Source: Mesorhizobium sp. (GTDB lineage: Bacteria; Pseudomonadota; Alphaproteobacteria; Rhizobiales; Rhizobiaceae). From it: DNA of 10,806 nt. The position numbers and the translations under genes were made by a program. The stretch spans positions 1 to 10,806 of the forward strand of contig JAUYMV010000082.1 in the NCBI GenBank assembly GCA_030698645.1, in the 5' to 3' direction. Of this stretch, positions 1 through 8,616 are shown in pieces; the first letter of the stretch is position 1, and each line of letters opens with the position of its first letter. The notes beneath the pieces are model-generated. The model was given only the letters and a program-made list of their open reading frames with translations, searched no databases and was not told the origin of the DNA.

Positions 1-2891
1 GCCGACGGCTCGATGTCCAGCCCGTTGGCAATGTGCCTCTCGCTGTTCGGTAGACCGTAGCTGGCAAACACCCGGCGGTTCTTCTCCGCCGTGTGGACCC
101 AGAGATCGACCCGTCCGAGCATCCGGCCCATTCGGGCCGGAAACGACAGGTCGACGCCCGGATTGTCGATGTTCGTCTCATGGCAGCCATGCATCGTGAC
201 CACCCACGGCAGACCCGGAAGCGCTTCGATTTGGTCCTGCACATATCGGTCGGCCCACCAGATCGACGAGTGGACGACATCGATGTCGAAACGTTTGATC
301 ATCTCGACGAAGCTCATCGCCATCGTGTCGGCGTGAAAGACCGCCACGCGATCGCTGATCTTCGCGACGACCTTCGGGTGGTCGGGGAAATGGCGGGCGT
401 TGAGAAGCACCGCGCGGCCGCCGCGGCGCGCCCAGGCATTGGCCAGGCGAATGCCGAACATCTGGCCGCCGCCTGGCGACAGATCGGAAACCACGACGAG
501 GATCGTCGGCATCGCCTTTGCTCGAGCGGGCGGCGGCGAGAATCCCAGCACGCGCGCGCGTTCGCCGGTATTGCTGATACCGAAGCGGTCGAGATCTTCC
601 GTGGTAAAGCGCTTGATGGCCGCCCGGGTCGTTGGGTCCTGCCGATAGGTCGCTGCGATCCAGCGCCGCACCGTCTCGAATTCGTCGAAGTAGCGGCGGG
701 ACCCTTCCGACTTGTGCGTCACCGTTTCGGCGTGGCGCCGATGCCGGTTGAGTGGCGCGGCCTCATAGGCGACGAGGCCTCCGCGCATGGCGCGCAAATA
801 GAAGAACCAGTCGCCACAAAGCCGCATGCCCTTGAGCGTCTCGGCAAATCCTGCGTCCGGATCGAACCTGCGGAACACCGCCCCGCTGGCATTGGGGATG
901 CAGTTGGCGATCCCGAGGCCCGACGCCGCCTCTTCGTGGTCAGTCGCCACGAATGAGGCGGCCCAACGTCCGGCAGCGATTCGGTCCAGATAGGCATCAT
1001 GGCTGCCGACGACGGTTCCGCTCGCATCGACCGGGAGGGATCGCGCGTGGGCGAGGAACACGTTGCGGTCGTCGAACGCCGGAAGCAGCGTCGCCAGGAA
1101 ATCCCGTTCGCATGAGTCATCGGCCTCGGCGACCCATATCAGCGGGCCGGACGCCACCCCCATTCCATGCAGCCATTGCGGGAACGGCGAGCCGCTGTTC
1201 CGCGCGTTGACGATCATGCGCGTGCCCGGCCTGAGCGCCGACCACGCGTCGAGAATTGCGACGGAACCGTCCGTCGAACAGTCGTCGATGACGATCACCT
1301 CGAAGTCCTGGAACGTCTGGGCGCCGATAGTCGCCATCCGTTCGCCCAGGTACGGCGCGCAATTGTAGCTCGGCACGACGACGCTCACCTCGGGCCTCAG
1401 ACCGGCGGCGGCCCGGATGTGATGGAGGAGCTGTGGCCCCGTCGTGGCGACGGTGTATTCGGCGGCGACGAGCTTCTGCCCGGCGGCGCCGTGCGCGCGT
1501 CGCTTCTCCTTGTCGAACGCGTAGTCCAGCACGGCCGCGGCCATCGCGTCGGCGTCCTTGAAGGGAACCGCCCTGCCGCATCCGCGCGCCACGAAGCCCG
1601 GCATGCCGCCGGCCTCCTCGAAGCAGATCACGGGCGCCAGCGCGGTCGCGGCATGCAGGCAGACGATAGGGAAGGGGTCTTCCTCCGACGGCAGCAGGAA
1701 GATGTCCGCCGCATCGAGATAGCGCATGATATCGGGTTCGATGCCCGTGAAGCGGACGTTCGTCAGGCCCTTCGCGCGCAACAGCCGCTCGAAGTGCTCG
1801 CGATCCGGTCCGTCGCCGACCCAGATGAAATGCGCCTCGCCGGGATGGTCCCGCAGGACCTTCTCGGCAACGTCGATGAAGATCCCCGGCGATTTGCGCC
1901 AGTGGACGATGCCGCAGGCGGCGACCACGAGAGCGGATTCGTTCATTCCGAGGGTGCGCTTCGCCGCCAGCTTGTCTTCGAATCCGAATGTCTTGCGCCC
2001 GTCTTCCGCATCGAGGAATGCCGTCACCACCGGAACGTGGGCACCTTCCAGTCCATGCCGCTCGGCAAGGCTGTCGCGCACCGCGGAACTGCCGGCGATG
2101 ATCGTTGCGGCGCGCGCGCGGATCTTGGCGAACTCCGTCGTGTAGAGCTTCAGGATCTTCGGCATCTCGTGGATGAACGCGACGATCGGCGTTTCCCTTG
2201 GCCAGATATCCAGGAAGCCCCCGCTCGCGGCGGAGTTGAGAAAAACCGCCTTGACGTCGTCTCCCGCCCACGCGGACAGTTCGTCAACGACTTGCTCCCG
2301 GGATTTTCCGACGCTGAGGGCTGCCAGATTGCAGGTTGGCGCGATGTCGTTGAACCGGCCGACCAGATCGCCGCCGCGCAACAGGACGAGCCTCACCTCG
2401 TATCGCGTCGACCTCAACAGCCAGGCGGCGAAAGTGCGGATGATCTGTTGTGCGCCGCCGAGCGCCGCGTCGTGGCTGACGATGAGAATGGTGCCGCGAT
2501 TGCGTCGATGTGCTTCGGCCGGACGATTGGTCCCGGCGGAAGGCGCGTCGCGGTAGCGCGTCGTGTCCATGGCGCGCAGCGGCCGAAGAACCGCGTCCAG
2601 GCGCTCGCGCAGGAGCTGAAAGCCGCCCAGGCGGACGGCGTCGGCGGCCCGCCGCGTATGGCGCACCAGAACGTCGGGGTGGCTCGCATAGTGCGACAGC
2701 AACCGGCCGAATGCATCGGCATAGGTGCGGATCTGGCGGAATCCGGATGACACGGTCAAACCGGCCCGTGGGGCGGAGGCGGCGATGCTAGATGCGCCGA
2801 AGCGGGCAGCGAATCCCGCCATCCGGCCGGCGCCGAAGCGCAACCGCGAAAACCGCCAGACGCAGCGCAGATTTCCATCATGCCGCACCAT
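1..2891 (-). CDS. Multi-domain glycosyltransferase (GT4-GT2-GT4), C-terminus cut by window edge
   Basis: This frame is open without a stop from 2891 to the left edge (963 codons seen). Residues 1-130 match no domain I recognise. Residues about 133-490 look like a GT-B/GT4 transferase: a glycine-rich loop (SHDAALGGAQQ, about 139-149), a VGDGPD motif, and the donor-site segment SEEDPFPIVCLHA (402-414), in which His413 replaces the usual second Glu. Residues 501-790 are a GT-A/GT2 domain: VVVPSYN start, the Asp pair D536-D537 in VIDDCSTDGS, and EADD (589-592) at the metal-binding DxD position. Residues 794-963 begin a second GT4-like domain with SPGGGQ (805-810) and end at HIANGLD, so its catalytic half lies outside. 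The enzyme probably adds several sugars to a surface glycan in the cytoplasm; donors and acceptor are unknown. The start is uncertain: ATG 2891 is preceded by AAGGA only 1 base away, GTG 2888 is spaced 4 bases from it, and ATG 2822 has no ribosome site. It lies 110 bases after the sulfotransferase gene and is probably the same operon. Confidence 0.9.
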   Translation of the reverse strand, partial: MVRHDGNLRCVWRFSRLRFGAGRMAGFAARFGASSIAASAPRAGLTVSSGFRQIRTYADAFGRLLSHYASHPDVLVRHTRRAADAVRLGGFQLLRERLDAVLRPLRAMDTTRYRDAPSAGTNRPAEAHRRNRGTILIVSHDAALGGAQQIIRTFAAWLLRSTRYEVRLVLLRGGDLVGRFNDIAPTCNLAALSVGKSREQVVDELSAWAGDDVKAVFLNSAASGGFLDIWPRETPIVAFIHEMPKILKLYTTEFAKIRARAATIIAGSSAVRDSLAERHGLEGAHVPVVTAFLDAEDGRKTFGFEDKLAAKRTLGMNESALVVAACGIVHWRKSPGIFIDVAEKVLRDHPGEAHFIWVGDGPDREHFERLLRAKGLTNVRFTGIEPDIMRYLDAADIFLLPSEEDPFPIVCLHAATALAPVICFEEAGGMPGFVARGCGRAVPFKDADAMAAAVLDYAFDKEKRRAHGAAGQKLVAAEYTVATTGPQLLHHIRAAAGLRPEVSVVVPSYNCAPYLGERMATIGAQTFQDFEVIVIDDCSTDGSVAILDAWSALRPGTRMIVNARNSGSPFPQWLHGMGVASGPLIWVAEADDSCERDFLATLLPAFDDRNVFLAHARSLPVDASGTVVGSHDAYLDRIAAGRWAASFVATDHEEAASGLGIANCIPNASGAVFRRFDPDAGFAETLKGMRLCGDWFFYLRAMRGGLVAYEAAPLNRHRRHAETVTHKSEGSRRYFDEFETVRRWIAATYRQDPTTRAAIKRFTTEDLDRFGISNTGERARVLGFSPPPARAKAMPTILVVVSDLSPGGGQMFGIRLANAWARRGGRAVLLNARHFPDHPKVVAKISDRVAVFHADTMAMSFVEMIKRFDIDVVHSSIWWADRYVQDQIEALPGLPWVVTMHGCHETNIDNPGVDLSFPARMGRMLGRVDLWVHTAEKNRRVFASYGLPNSERHIANGLDIEPS

Positions 2892-3001
2892 ATCCTTCGA
2901 CCCGGCAGGCGTCGACCGATGCCCGACAGACGCGCATCTATTGCGGTTCCGCCGCAGCTCCGCGATGTCTCCACACTTCGAAGAGGGCGCGGCGGGGAAG
3001 C
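2892..3001. other. 110-base gap between sulfotransferase and glycosyltransferase genes
   Basis: This is the longest gap inside the minus-strand run. It contains a 5-bp GC-rich hairpin (arms 2942-2946 and 2952-2956, loop TTCCG) with no T-tract, so it is not a convincing terminator. I see no good sigma-70 promoter. The only translation signal is AAGGA (minus strand, 2897-2893), just before the probable glycosyltransferase start. Read-through from the upstream genes is the simplest interpretation. Confidence 0.5.
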
Positions 3002-5074
3002 CTATCGGCCACGAACTTTGGTTATCCAGAAGGTCTTGGCAACGCGCACGGGTGACAGGACACGCCAGCTCGTGCTGCGGAGAATGGCATTCACATGCGC
3101 CTGAAGCTGGGCGATGGATGTCTGGCTGCGCTGTCTGAGCGCATCGATCTCGATTTCGCGCGCCTTCGTCTGATTCCTTGCGCGGCCAAGGTCTTCCTCG
3201 AGGCCGCGAATCTGCTCCCGCAGCATGTCGCAGGCGCGTTTCTGCTCGGCGGTCATAGCTTCCTGTGCCGCGAGTTGTTCGGCCATTATGGCTTGCTCGG
3301 CGAGCAAGGTCTCGAATCTGGTCCGGAAGGCCACTGCGAGGGCGTCGATTTCGGCGATATGTGCCTGTTCCGCCTCGTCGAGTGCGTTCGTTCGCACCTC
3401 CAGTTCCCCGTCCCGGTGGCCGATCTCGGCCGACATTCTTTCGATTTCCGCCATCAAGCCGGCTGCCTCGGCGGCACGTTCTTCGAGTTTTTGCCGCAAT
3501 TGTTCGAGCTCGCGCAATTGGTCCGCTGCCAACGTGGCCGCAGCTTCCTGCGCCTCGACGAGCCGCGCGGCGGCTGTTTCGTCCAGTTGACGCGCTTCGG
3601 CCGACACACGAGCGATTTCGGCGTCACGCTTGTCGAGCAATTCCCTTAATCGATCGCGTTCCTCGGCAAGCGCGGTCGATTTCTGCGCTTCGGCGGCCAA
3701 CCGGGAGATTTCGCCGTCACGTTCCATTACTGCGGCGTGGATTCGATCGCGCTCCGAGGCCAGGTTCGCAGCCTTTGCCTCCAACCTCCGAAGCTGGTCC
3801 TTCAGGACCGTCACGTCGTTGCCGCGATCACCCGCCAGCTGCGCCAATTCATCGCCGCGCTCCTTGGCAAGCGTACTCGACGCATCGCGTTCGTTTTCGA
3901 GCAACCCAACGCGTCCCGCCAGTTCCGCCTCGCTCGCCGCCCGCCCATCCGCCTCGGCCGCTGCAGCCTGCTGCAGTTGCGCCGCGCGCTCGGCGGATTG
4001 CTCTGCCTGCAATCGGGCGGTCTCGACCAGTTGGCGCGTCTCCTCGGCGACTCGGGTCGCCTCGGCTCGAGCCTTTTCCAGAACCACTCGCTGCGAAGCG
4101 AGTTCCTCGAACAAGAAGTCGCTGATGGCGGAAGGCACCGCTCCGAAATCGCTTCTCACCCGATCGAGCGTAGTACGCGCGCCTGGATCGTCGACATCGC
4201 TTTCGAGCGCCTTGAGCGCGAGGTAGGCTTCCTTCACCCATTCCGGGATTCCCCTGTCCGCCGACAGAATCTCCGGATTCGCCACATGATTGCGGTGCTT
4301 CGCCGACAAATGGCCCAGCACGTCTTTAGCCGCATCGCCAATAGGACGCGGCCACGTGATCCCGAGCACGCGGCCGATCTTCTCGAGCTCTTGCAGCGGC
4401 TGGTCGACAAGCGCCTCGTAGGACACGAACACGCGCGGCTTGTGGCGGGTCGCCAACTCGGCGTCCAGCTCGTGTCTGAGCCAAAGCAGCGCGTTGAAGC
4501 CGCGGGTCGAACCCTCCCGCGCCGAAAGCGATGCGGCGACGGCCAGCGGATTCCGGCTGGTATGCACGAACCGCAGCTGCACGCCCATCGATTGGAAAAT
4601 CTCCGCGTAGAGTGGCACGAAGCGGGAGATGCGGGGCTCCTTCAGCACGAACAGCGGTGCGCGGTCGAACTCCTCGAACAGGATGCGGACGATTTCGGCG
4701 CGATAGAATTCGGCCCGCTTGCGCGGCAGGTCCGACATGGCGAAGGGGCGCCAGTCGTCCCAGCGGCTGTTCGCCTCTGCCAGCATCTGGTCGTGAAGCT
4801 CGACCAGCCTTGCGGGCTCCCAGTACCCGGCCGGATTTCCGGCATTGGGGGCGAGCAGCAGCTTCGGCAGCTCCGCTCCGAGCAAGCTGATCGCACGCGT
4901 CAGCGCGCTCGTCCCCGAACGATGCATCCCGAGCACCAGAATGCAGATCCGTTGCGTCCCGGCATCCGCCGCGCCGCGCTCGGCGTCCTCGACTTGAGGC
5001 GCCAGATTCGAGCGCGGGGCCGCGTCGGCGTGGGCGACATTCGTCGAGGTCTGCATTGCGGCGCGGTCGGTCAT
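3002..5074 (-). CDS. Sulfotransferase family protein with long C-terminal coiled coil
   Basis: The product is 690 aa. Residues 43-300 form a PAPS-dependent sulfotransferase domain. The P-loop-like 5'-phosphosulfate loop is GMHRSGTSAL (49-58), and the 3'-phosphate segment is HTSRNPLAVAASL (171-183) with R174 and S182 in the expected places. A conserved-looking LKEPR (144-148) lies between them. Residues about 323-657 are an Ala/Glu/Arg-rich heptad region typical of a long coiled coil, with no transmembrane segment. The last 33 residues carry TSWRVLSPVR (668-677), a tail also known in polysaccharide glycosyltransferases and methyltransferases. The start ATG at 5074 overlaps the rfbD stop (ATGA), which favours it over an upstream in-frame start at 5158 inside rfbD. 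The first 40 residues look disordered. It probably transfers sulfate from PAPS to a sugar hydroxyl of the glycan made by this locus. The substrate is inferred from context only, and a protein or lipid acceptor is possible. Confidence 0.88.
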   Translation of the reverse strand: MTDRAAMQTSTNVAHADAAPRSNLAPQVEDAERGAADAGTQRICILVLGMHRSGTSALTRAISLLGAELPKLLLAPNAGNPAGYWEPARLVELHDQMLAEANSRWDDWRPFAMSDLPRKRAEFYRAEIVRILFEEFDRAPLFVLKEPRISRFVPLYAEIFQSMGVQLRFVHTSRNPLAVAASLSAREGSTRGFNALLWLRHELDAELATRHKPRVFVSYEALVDQPLQELEKIGRVLGITWPRPIGDAAKDVLGHLSAKHRNHVANPEILSADRGIPEWVKEAYLALKALESDVDDPGARTTLDRVRSDFGAVPSAISDFLFEELASQRVVLEKARAEATRVAEETRQLVETARLQAEQSAERAAQLQQAAAAEADGRAASEAELAGRVGLLENERDASSTLAKERGDELAQLAGDRGNDVTVLKDQLRRLEAKAANLASERDRIHAAVMERDGEISRLAAEAQKSTALAEERDRLRELLDKRDAEIARVSAEARQLDETAAARLVEAQEAAATLAADQLRELEQLRQKLEERAAEAAGLMAEIERMSAEIGHRDGELEVRTNALDEAEQAHIAEIDALAVAFRTRFETLLAEQAIMAEQLAAQEAMTAEQKRACDMLREQIRGLEEDLGRARNQTKAREIEIDALRQRSQTSIAQLQAHVNAILRSTSWRVLSPVRVAKTFWITKVRGR

Positions 5075-5976
5075 CCGGGCTTTTTCGATGGCGATGCCTC
5101 CGTCACCAGGCGCTTGACCACGTGGTCGGTTGAAAGTTTCCAGTCCGGCGCAGTCCATCCGAACACCGAGCCGAACTTCTCCGTCGCCAGACGCGAGTTC
5201 GCCGGCCGGTGCGCCTTGGTCGGGTAGTCGGCGGTGGCGATGTCCTTCACCTCGGCAAATGGTCCGTCATAGGCGCGGCTCGACGTGAATATCTGACGCG
5301 CGAAACCGCTCCAGTTCGTAGTCCCGGTTCCGGCGAGATGATAGATGCCCCAGTCGTCGAAGTCACGGGCCAGCGTTCTCGCCGCCGCGCGCAGCACGGC
5401 ATCGGCGATGTCGTGCGCGGATGTCGGATTGCCCCATTGGTCGGCGACGACAGGAACTTCGCTCCGCTCCGCCGCCAATCGCAGCATGGTCCGCACGAAA
5501 TTGCCGCCGAACGCGCTGTAGACCCATGCGGTCCTGAGGACCAGATGGCGAGGATTGGCGACCGCGACCGCGCGTTCACCGGCGAGTTTCGACGCACCGT
5601 AGACGCTGCGCGGCGCCGTCTGCGCCGTCTCGCCGTAGGGATGCTCGCCGTTTCCGTCGAACACGTAGTCGGTCGACAGGTGGATGACTGGGACGCCGAG
5701 GCGGTTCGCTGCATTGGCCACTTCACCGGCGCCGATCTCGTTGATGGCGTAAGCCATGCCGGGCTCGTCCTCGGCCTGGTCGACGGCCGTATAGGCGGCC
5801 GCGGAGACGATGACGTCGGGCCGCGTTCCAGCGAGCGCCTCGGCGATCGAATCTGGCCGCGCCAGATCGAGTTCCGGTCGGCCGACGGCGGCGATTTCGA
5901 TGCCGGGCATGTCGCGCGCATGCTCGAGCAGGCTTTGCACGACCTGGCCTTTGCGCCCGGTGACGACGATCCTCAT
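5071..5976 (-). CDS. rfbD: dTDP-4-dehydrorhamnose reductase
   Basis: RfbD (RmlD) carries out the last step of dTDP-L-rhamnose synthesis: NAD(P)H reduction of the 4-keto group of dTDP-6-deoxy-L-lyxo-4-hexulose in the cytoplasm. The 301-aa product matches the usual length of about 290-300. Visible features are the N-terminal Rossmann motif TGRKGQ (6-11), [10 protein letters not shown] (60-69), STDYVFDG (101-108) and the short-chain dehydrogenase pair Y126-xxx-K130 in YGASK. ATG 5976 overlaps the rfbB stop by 4 bases (ATGA) and gives the standard MRIVVTG start. The frame stays open upstream to 6672, but that part is antisense-like sequence inside rfbB and is not protein. The gene ends by overlapping the sulfotransferase start, so the two are probably translated together. 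Confidence 0.96.
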   Translation of the reverse strand: MRIVVTGRKGQVVQSLLEHARDMPGIEIAAVGRPELDLARPDSIAEALAGTRPDVIVSAAAYTAVDQAEDEPGMAYAINEIGAGEVANAANRLGVPVIHLSTDYVFDGNGEHPYGETAQTAPRSVYGASKLAGERAVAVANPRHLVLRTAWVYSAFGGNFVRTMLRLAAERSEVPVVADQWGNPTSAHDIADAVLRAAARTLARDFDDWGIYHLAGTGTTNWSGFARQIFTSSRAYDGPFAEVKDIATADYPTKAHRPANSRLATEKFGSVFGWTAPDWKLSTDHVVKRLVTEASPSKKPG

Positions 5977-7043
5977 GCCGGGCCGCTTTGCGCGCTGCCG
6001 AGCCGCTCCCCGCCATAGGTCTCGCGCCGGATTGGTCCCCACCACCACTCGTTCCGGAGATACCAGTCGATCGTCCGTGCAAGCCCGGAGTCGAACGTCT
6101 CGCGGGGCGTCCAACCCAGTTCGCGTTCGATCTTGGAAGCGTCGATTGCGTAGCGGCGGTCGTGTCCCGGCCGGTCGGCAACGAATGTGATGAGGTCGCG
6201 GTAGCGCTTGCCGCCGGCGCGTGGGCGCCTGGCGTCGAGGAGATCGCAGATCGTCTCGACAACCGCGAGGTTGGTGCGCTCCGACCGGCCGCCGACATTG
6301 TAGCTTTCGCCGGGAATGCCGCGCGTCGCGATCAGTTCCAGGGCGCGGGCGTGGTCCTCGACATAGAGCCAGTCGCGCACGTTCGCGCCGGCGCCGTAGA
6401 CCGGCAGATTTCTTTCGTCCAGCGCGTTGAGGATGACGAGGGGGATGAGCTTTTCGGGAAAATGGAATGGGCCGTAATTGTTGGAGCAGTTCGAGAGCAC
6501 CACGGGAAGGCCGTATGTCTCGTGCCAGGCGCGCACCAGGTGATCGGACGCCGCCTTCGAGGCCGAGTAAGGCGACGAGGGGGCATATGGCGTCTCCTCG
6601 GTGAAGATGCCGCTGTCGAACGGCAGGTCGCCGAACACCTCGTCTGTGGAGATGTGGTGGAAGCGGAAGCACGCTTGCTTGTCCGGGCCCAGCCCACGCC
6701 AGTATTCGAGCGCGGCATTCAGAAGCCGGAACGTGCCGACGATGTTGGTCTCGATGAAAGCGGCCGGACCGTCGATCGACCGGTCGACATGGCTCTCGGC
6801 CGCCAGGTGCATGACGATGTCAATGTCGTCGCGGCGCAAGATGTCGAGAATGGTCGCGTTGTCGCAGATGTCGGCCTTCACGAAGCGATAGTTGTGCGCG
6901 TTCTCGATCTGCCTGAGCGAGGCGAGATTGCCGGCATAGGTGAGCTTGTCGACATTCGTCACGACGTTGCCGGGGTCGGCGCAAAGGTGTCGGCAAACCG
7001 CGGATCCTATGAAACCCGCACCGCCTGTGACGAGAAAGTTCAT
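5973..7043 (-). CDS. rfbB: dTDP-glucose 4,6-dehydratase
   Basis: RfbB (RmlB) is an NAD+-dependent short-chain dehydrogenase-type enzyme that turns dTDP-glucose into dTDP-4-keto-6-deoxy-glucose, the second step of the rhamnose pathway. The 356-aa length is typical. Features seen are the NAD-binding TGGAGFIG (6-13), [11 protein letters not shown] (79-89), the catalytic T133-D134-E135 triad in STDEVFG, and Y159-xxx-K163 in YSASK. The start ATG 7043 gives the canonical [13 protein letters not shown]. It follows the rfbC stop after 17 bases, with only a weak purine stretch (GGAAG) far upstream, so translation may rely on coupling. All key residues are present and nothing looks unusual. Confidence 0.97.
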   Translation of the reverse strand: MNFLVTGGAGFIGSAVCRHLCADPGNVVTNVDKLTYAGNLASLRQIENAHNYRFVKADICDNATILDILRRDDIDIVMHLAAESHVDRSIDGPAAFIETNIVGTFRLLNAALEYWRGLGPDKQACFRFHHISTDEVFGDLPFDSGIFTEETPYAPSSPYSASKAASDHLVRAWHETYGLPVVLSNCSNNYGPFHFPEKLIPLVILNALDERNLPVYGAGANVRDWLYVEDHARALELIATRGIPGESYNVGGRSERTNLAVVETICDLLDARRPRAGGKRYRDLITFVADRPGHDRRYAIDASKIERELGWTPRETFDSGLARTIDWYLRNEWWWGPIRRETYGGERLGSAQSGPA

Positions 7044-7060
7044 GGCGAGAATGTCACTTC

Positions 7061-7630
7061 CTAGGATTGAGGTATCTCTGACGCTTCCCTTGCCTCGCGC
7101 AGCGTGGGCGCCGCGCGGTCCTTGTCAGAAAGCTGAAACTCGTCCGCCAGCATTGGCCACGCGATGCCGATTTCCGGGTCATCGAAGCGAAGCGAGCGCT
7201 CGCATTCCCGATCGTAGATGTTGGTCACCTTGTAGATCACTTCGGTGTTGTCTTCGAGCGCTATGAAGCCGTGCGCGAAGCCCTTCGGCACGAGGAGCTG
7301 GTTTCCGGCGGCCGCCGAAACCTGCAGCGAAACCCATTTCCCATATGTGGGAGAGGTCGCCCGGACGTCCACGGCGACGTCCAGGATGGCGCCGCGCGTG
7401 ACGCGGACGAGCTTGTCCTGGGCGCGCGGCGCCAATTGGTAGTGCAGCCCGCGCAGCACGCCACGCCTTGCCGAGAACGAATGGTTGTCCTGCACGAAAA
7501 CCAGGTCGATCCCGGCCTCCGCGAAGCGTTCGGCATTGTACGTCTCGCAGAAATACCCGCGCGCGTCTTCGAATCGCTTCGGGGTGATTTCGATGACGCC
7601 GTCGAGCGCGAGTGGGCGGAAGGAAAACAT
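7061..7630 (-). CDS. rfbC: dTDP-4-dehydrorhamnose 3,5-epimerase
   Basis: RfbC (RmlC) is a cupin-fold enzyme that epimerises C3 and C5 of dTDP-4-keto-6-deoxy-glucose, the third step to dTDP-L-rhamnose. The 189-aa product is a normal size. Visible are RGYFCETYN (24-32), QDNHSFS (47-53), the RGLHYQ segment with the catalytic base H63, VPKGFAHGF (114-122), and Y133 at the place of the catalytic tyrosine. The start ATG 7630 shares one base with the rfbA stop (TGATG) and has a strong GGAGG ribosome site 4 bases upstream. It sits between rfbA and rfbB in one operon. Confidence 0.97.
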   Translation of the reverse strand: MFSFRPLALDGVIEITPKRFEDARGYFCETYNAERFAEAGIDLVFVQDNHSFSARRGVLRGLHYQLAPRAQDKLVRVTRGAILDVAVDVRATSPTYGKWVSLQVSAAAGNQLLVPKGFAHGFIALEDNTEVIYKVTNIYDRECERSLRFDDPEIGIAWPMLADEFQLSDKDRAAPTLREAREASEIPQS

Positions 7631-8511
7631 CAGGCCTCCGCGATCTCCGCGATACGGCGCCGCAGATAGGTGGCATATTCGTTGCTGCCCATGCGCGCGG
7701 CGCGGGCAAGCACGCGCGCCGGCTCGAGCCAGCCCTGCTCGACGCCGATCTCCTCGGGACAGGCGATCTTGATGCCCTGGCGGTGTTCGATCGTCCGCAC
7801 GAAGGATGACGCCTCGTGCAGGCTGTCATGCGTGCCGGTGTCCAGCCATGCATAACCCCGCCCGAGCTGATGCACATGCAACGCCCCGCGCGCCAGATAG
7901 GCATTGTTGACGGTCGTGATCTCGAGTTCGCCGCGCGCGGAAGGGGTGATCGACGAGGCGATCTCGACAACGTCGTTGTCATAGAAATAGAGGCCGGTCA
8001 CGGCCCAGTTCGACTGCGGTTTCGCGGGTTTTTCCTCGATCGTCAGCGCCTTCCCGGTCGCCTTGTCGAAGGAGACGACGCCGTAGCGTTCCGGGTCGTC
8101 GACATGGTAGGCGAACACCGAGGCGCCGCTCCGGCGCGCCGCCGCCTTGCGGCAGAGTTCGGAAAGGCCTTCGCCGAAATAGATGTTGTCGCCAAGGATC
8201 ATCGCCACATTGCTGTCGCCGATGAACTCGCGTCCGATGATGAAGGCTTCGGCAAGGCCGTTCGGTTTCGGCTGCTCGGCATAGCAAAAGCTGACGCCGA
8301 ACTCGCTGCCATCGCCAAGCAGATCGCGAAACACCGGCAGGTCGCGCGGCGTCGAGATCACGAGAATTTCCCGGATGCCCGCGAGCATGAGGACGCTCAG
8401 CGGATAGTAGATCATCGGCTTGTCATAGATCGGCAGGATCTGCTTGGAGACGGCGAGTGTCAGCGGATAGAGCCGCGTGCCGCTACCGCCCGCGAGAATG
8501 ATGCCTTTCAT
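7630..8511 (-). CDS. rfbA: Glucose-1-phosphate thymidylyltransferase
   Basis: RfbA (RmlA) joins dTTP and glucose-1-phosphate into dTDP-glucose, the first and usually feedback-controlled step of rhamnose synthesis. The 293-aa length is standard. The nucleotidyltransferase signature GGSGTRLYP (8-16) with R13 and K23 is intact, as are [12 protein letters not shown] (79-90) and the metal-binding D108 in [17 protein letters not shown] and the [12 protein letters not shown] segment near the C-terminus are family hallmarks. ATG 8511 gives the usual MKGIILAGG start and has GGAG 7 bases upstream. The in-frame start 9 codons earlier at 8538 lacks family support. It is the first gene of the rhamnose run, downstream of a candidate promoter. 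Confidence 0.97.
   Translation of the reverse strand: MKGIILAGGSGTRLYPLTLAVSKQILPIYDKPMIYYPLSVLMLAGIREILVISTPRDLPVFRDLLGDGSEFGVSFCYAEQPKPNGLAEAFIIGREFIGDSNVAMILGDNIYFGEGLSELCRKAAARRSGASVFAYHVDDPERYGVVSFDKATGKALTIEEKPAKPQSNWAVTGLYFYDNDVVEIASSITPSARGELEITTVNNAYLARGALHVHQLGRGYAWLDTGTHDSLHEASSFVRTIEHRQGIKIACPEEIGVEQGWLEPARVLARAARMGSNEYATYLRRRIAEIAEA
7635..7639 (-). promoter_or_regulatory. Ribosome binding site for rfbC
   Basis: A full GGAGG lies within the last codons of rfbA, 4 bases before ATG 7630. It supports this start and independent re-initiation at rfbC after the overlapping rfbA stop. Confidence 0.75.
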
Positions 8512-8518
8512 GTGACGG

Positions 8519-8522
8519 CTCC
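8519..8522 (-). promoter_or_regulatory. Ribosome binding site for rfbA
   Basis: GGAG lies 7 bases before ATG 8511, a normal spacing. It decides this start over the upstream in-frame codon at 8538. Confidence 0.6.
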
Positions 8523-8616
8523 GGTTGGACGTCTGCAATTTCGGGCGTAGGACGCGGGCATCTCCGCAGATCGTCCGTTGGCGGCCGGTTGCCGCCTCTC
8601 AGATGCCTGGGCGCGA

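Noticed and set aside
1117..2271. Arg-rich minus-strand open frame of 384 codons
   Set aside because: It is another frame of the glycosyltransferase on the same strand. The in-frame translation with GT motifs runs through the whole region instead.
1167..2750. Long plus-strand open frame of 527 codons
   Set aside because: It lies opposite the glycosyltransferase and is His/Arg/Asp-rich without any family motif. The minus-strand frame contains clear GT motifs throughout, so this is a high-GC antisense artefact.
2942..2956. Hairpin as a possible transcription terminator after the sulfotransferase gene
   Set aside because: The stem is only 5 bp and no T-run follows on the minus strand.
2756..2974. 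72-codon minus-strand frame starting in the gap after the sulfotransferase gene
   Set aside because: It starts with GTG without a ribosome site, overlaps the start of the glycosyltransferase in another frame, and resembles nothing known to me.
3737..5227. Long plus-strand open frame of 496 codons
   Set aside because: It is antisense to the sulfotransferase and rfbD, has no recognisable motif, and is Arg/Leu-rich as expected for a shadow of a coiled-coil gene.
5977..6672. Upstream extension of the rfbD frame, which would give a 533-aa protein
   Set aside because: The added part overlaps rfbB out of frame and is Arg/Pro/His-rich. The normal RfbD start is at 5976.
5988..7064. Plus-strand open frame of 358 codons
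   Set aside because: It is the antisense of rfbB, which has a complete set of catalytic motifs on the other strand.
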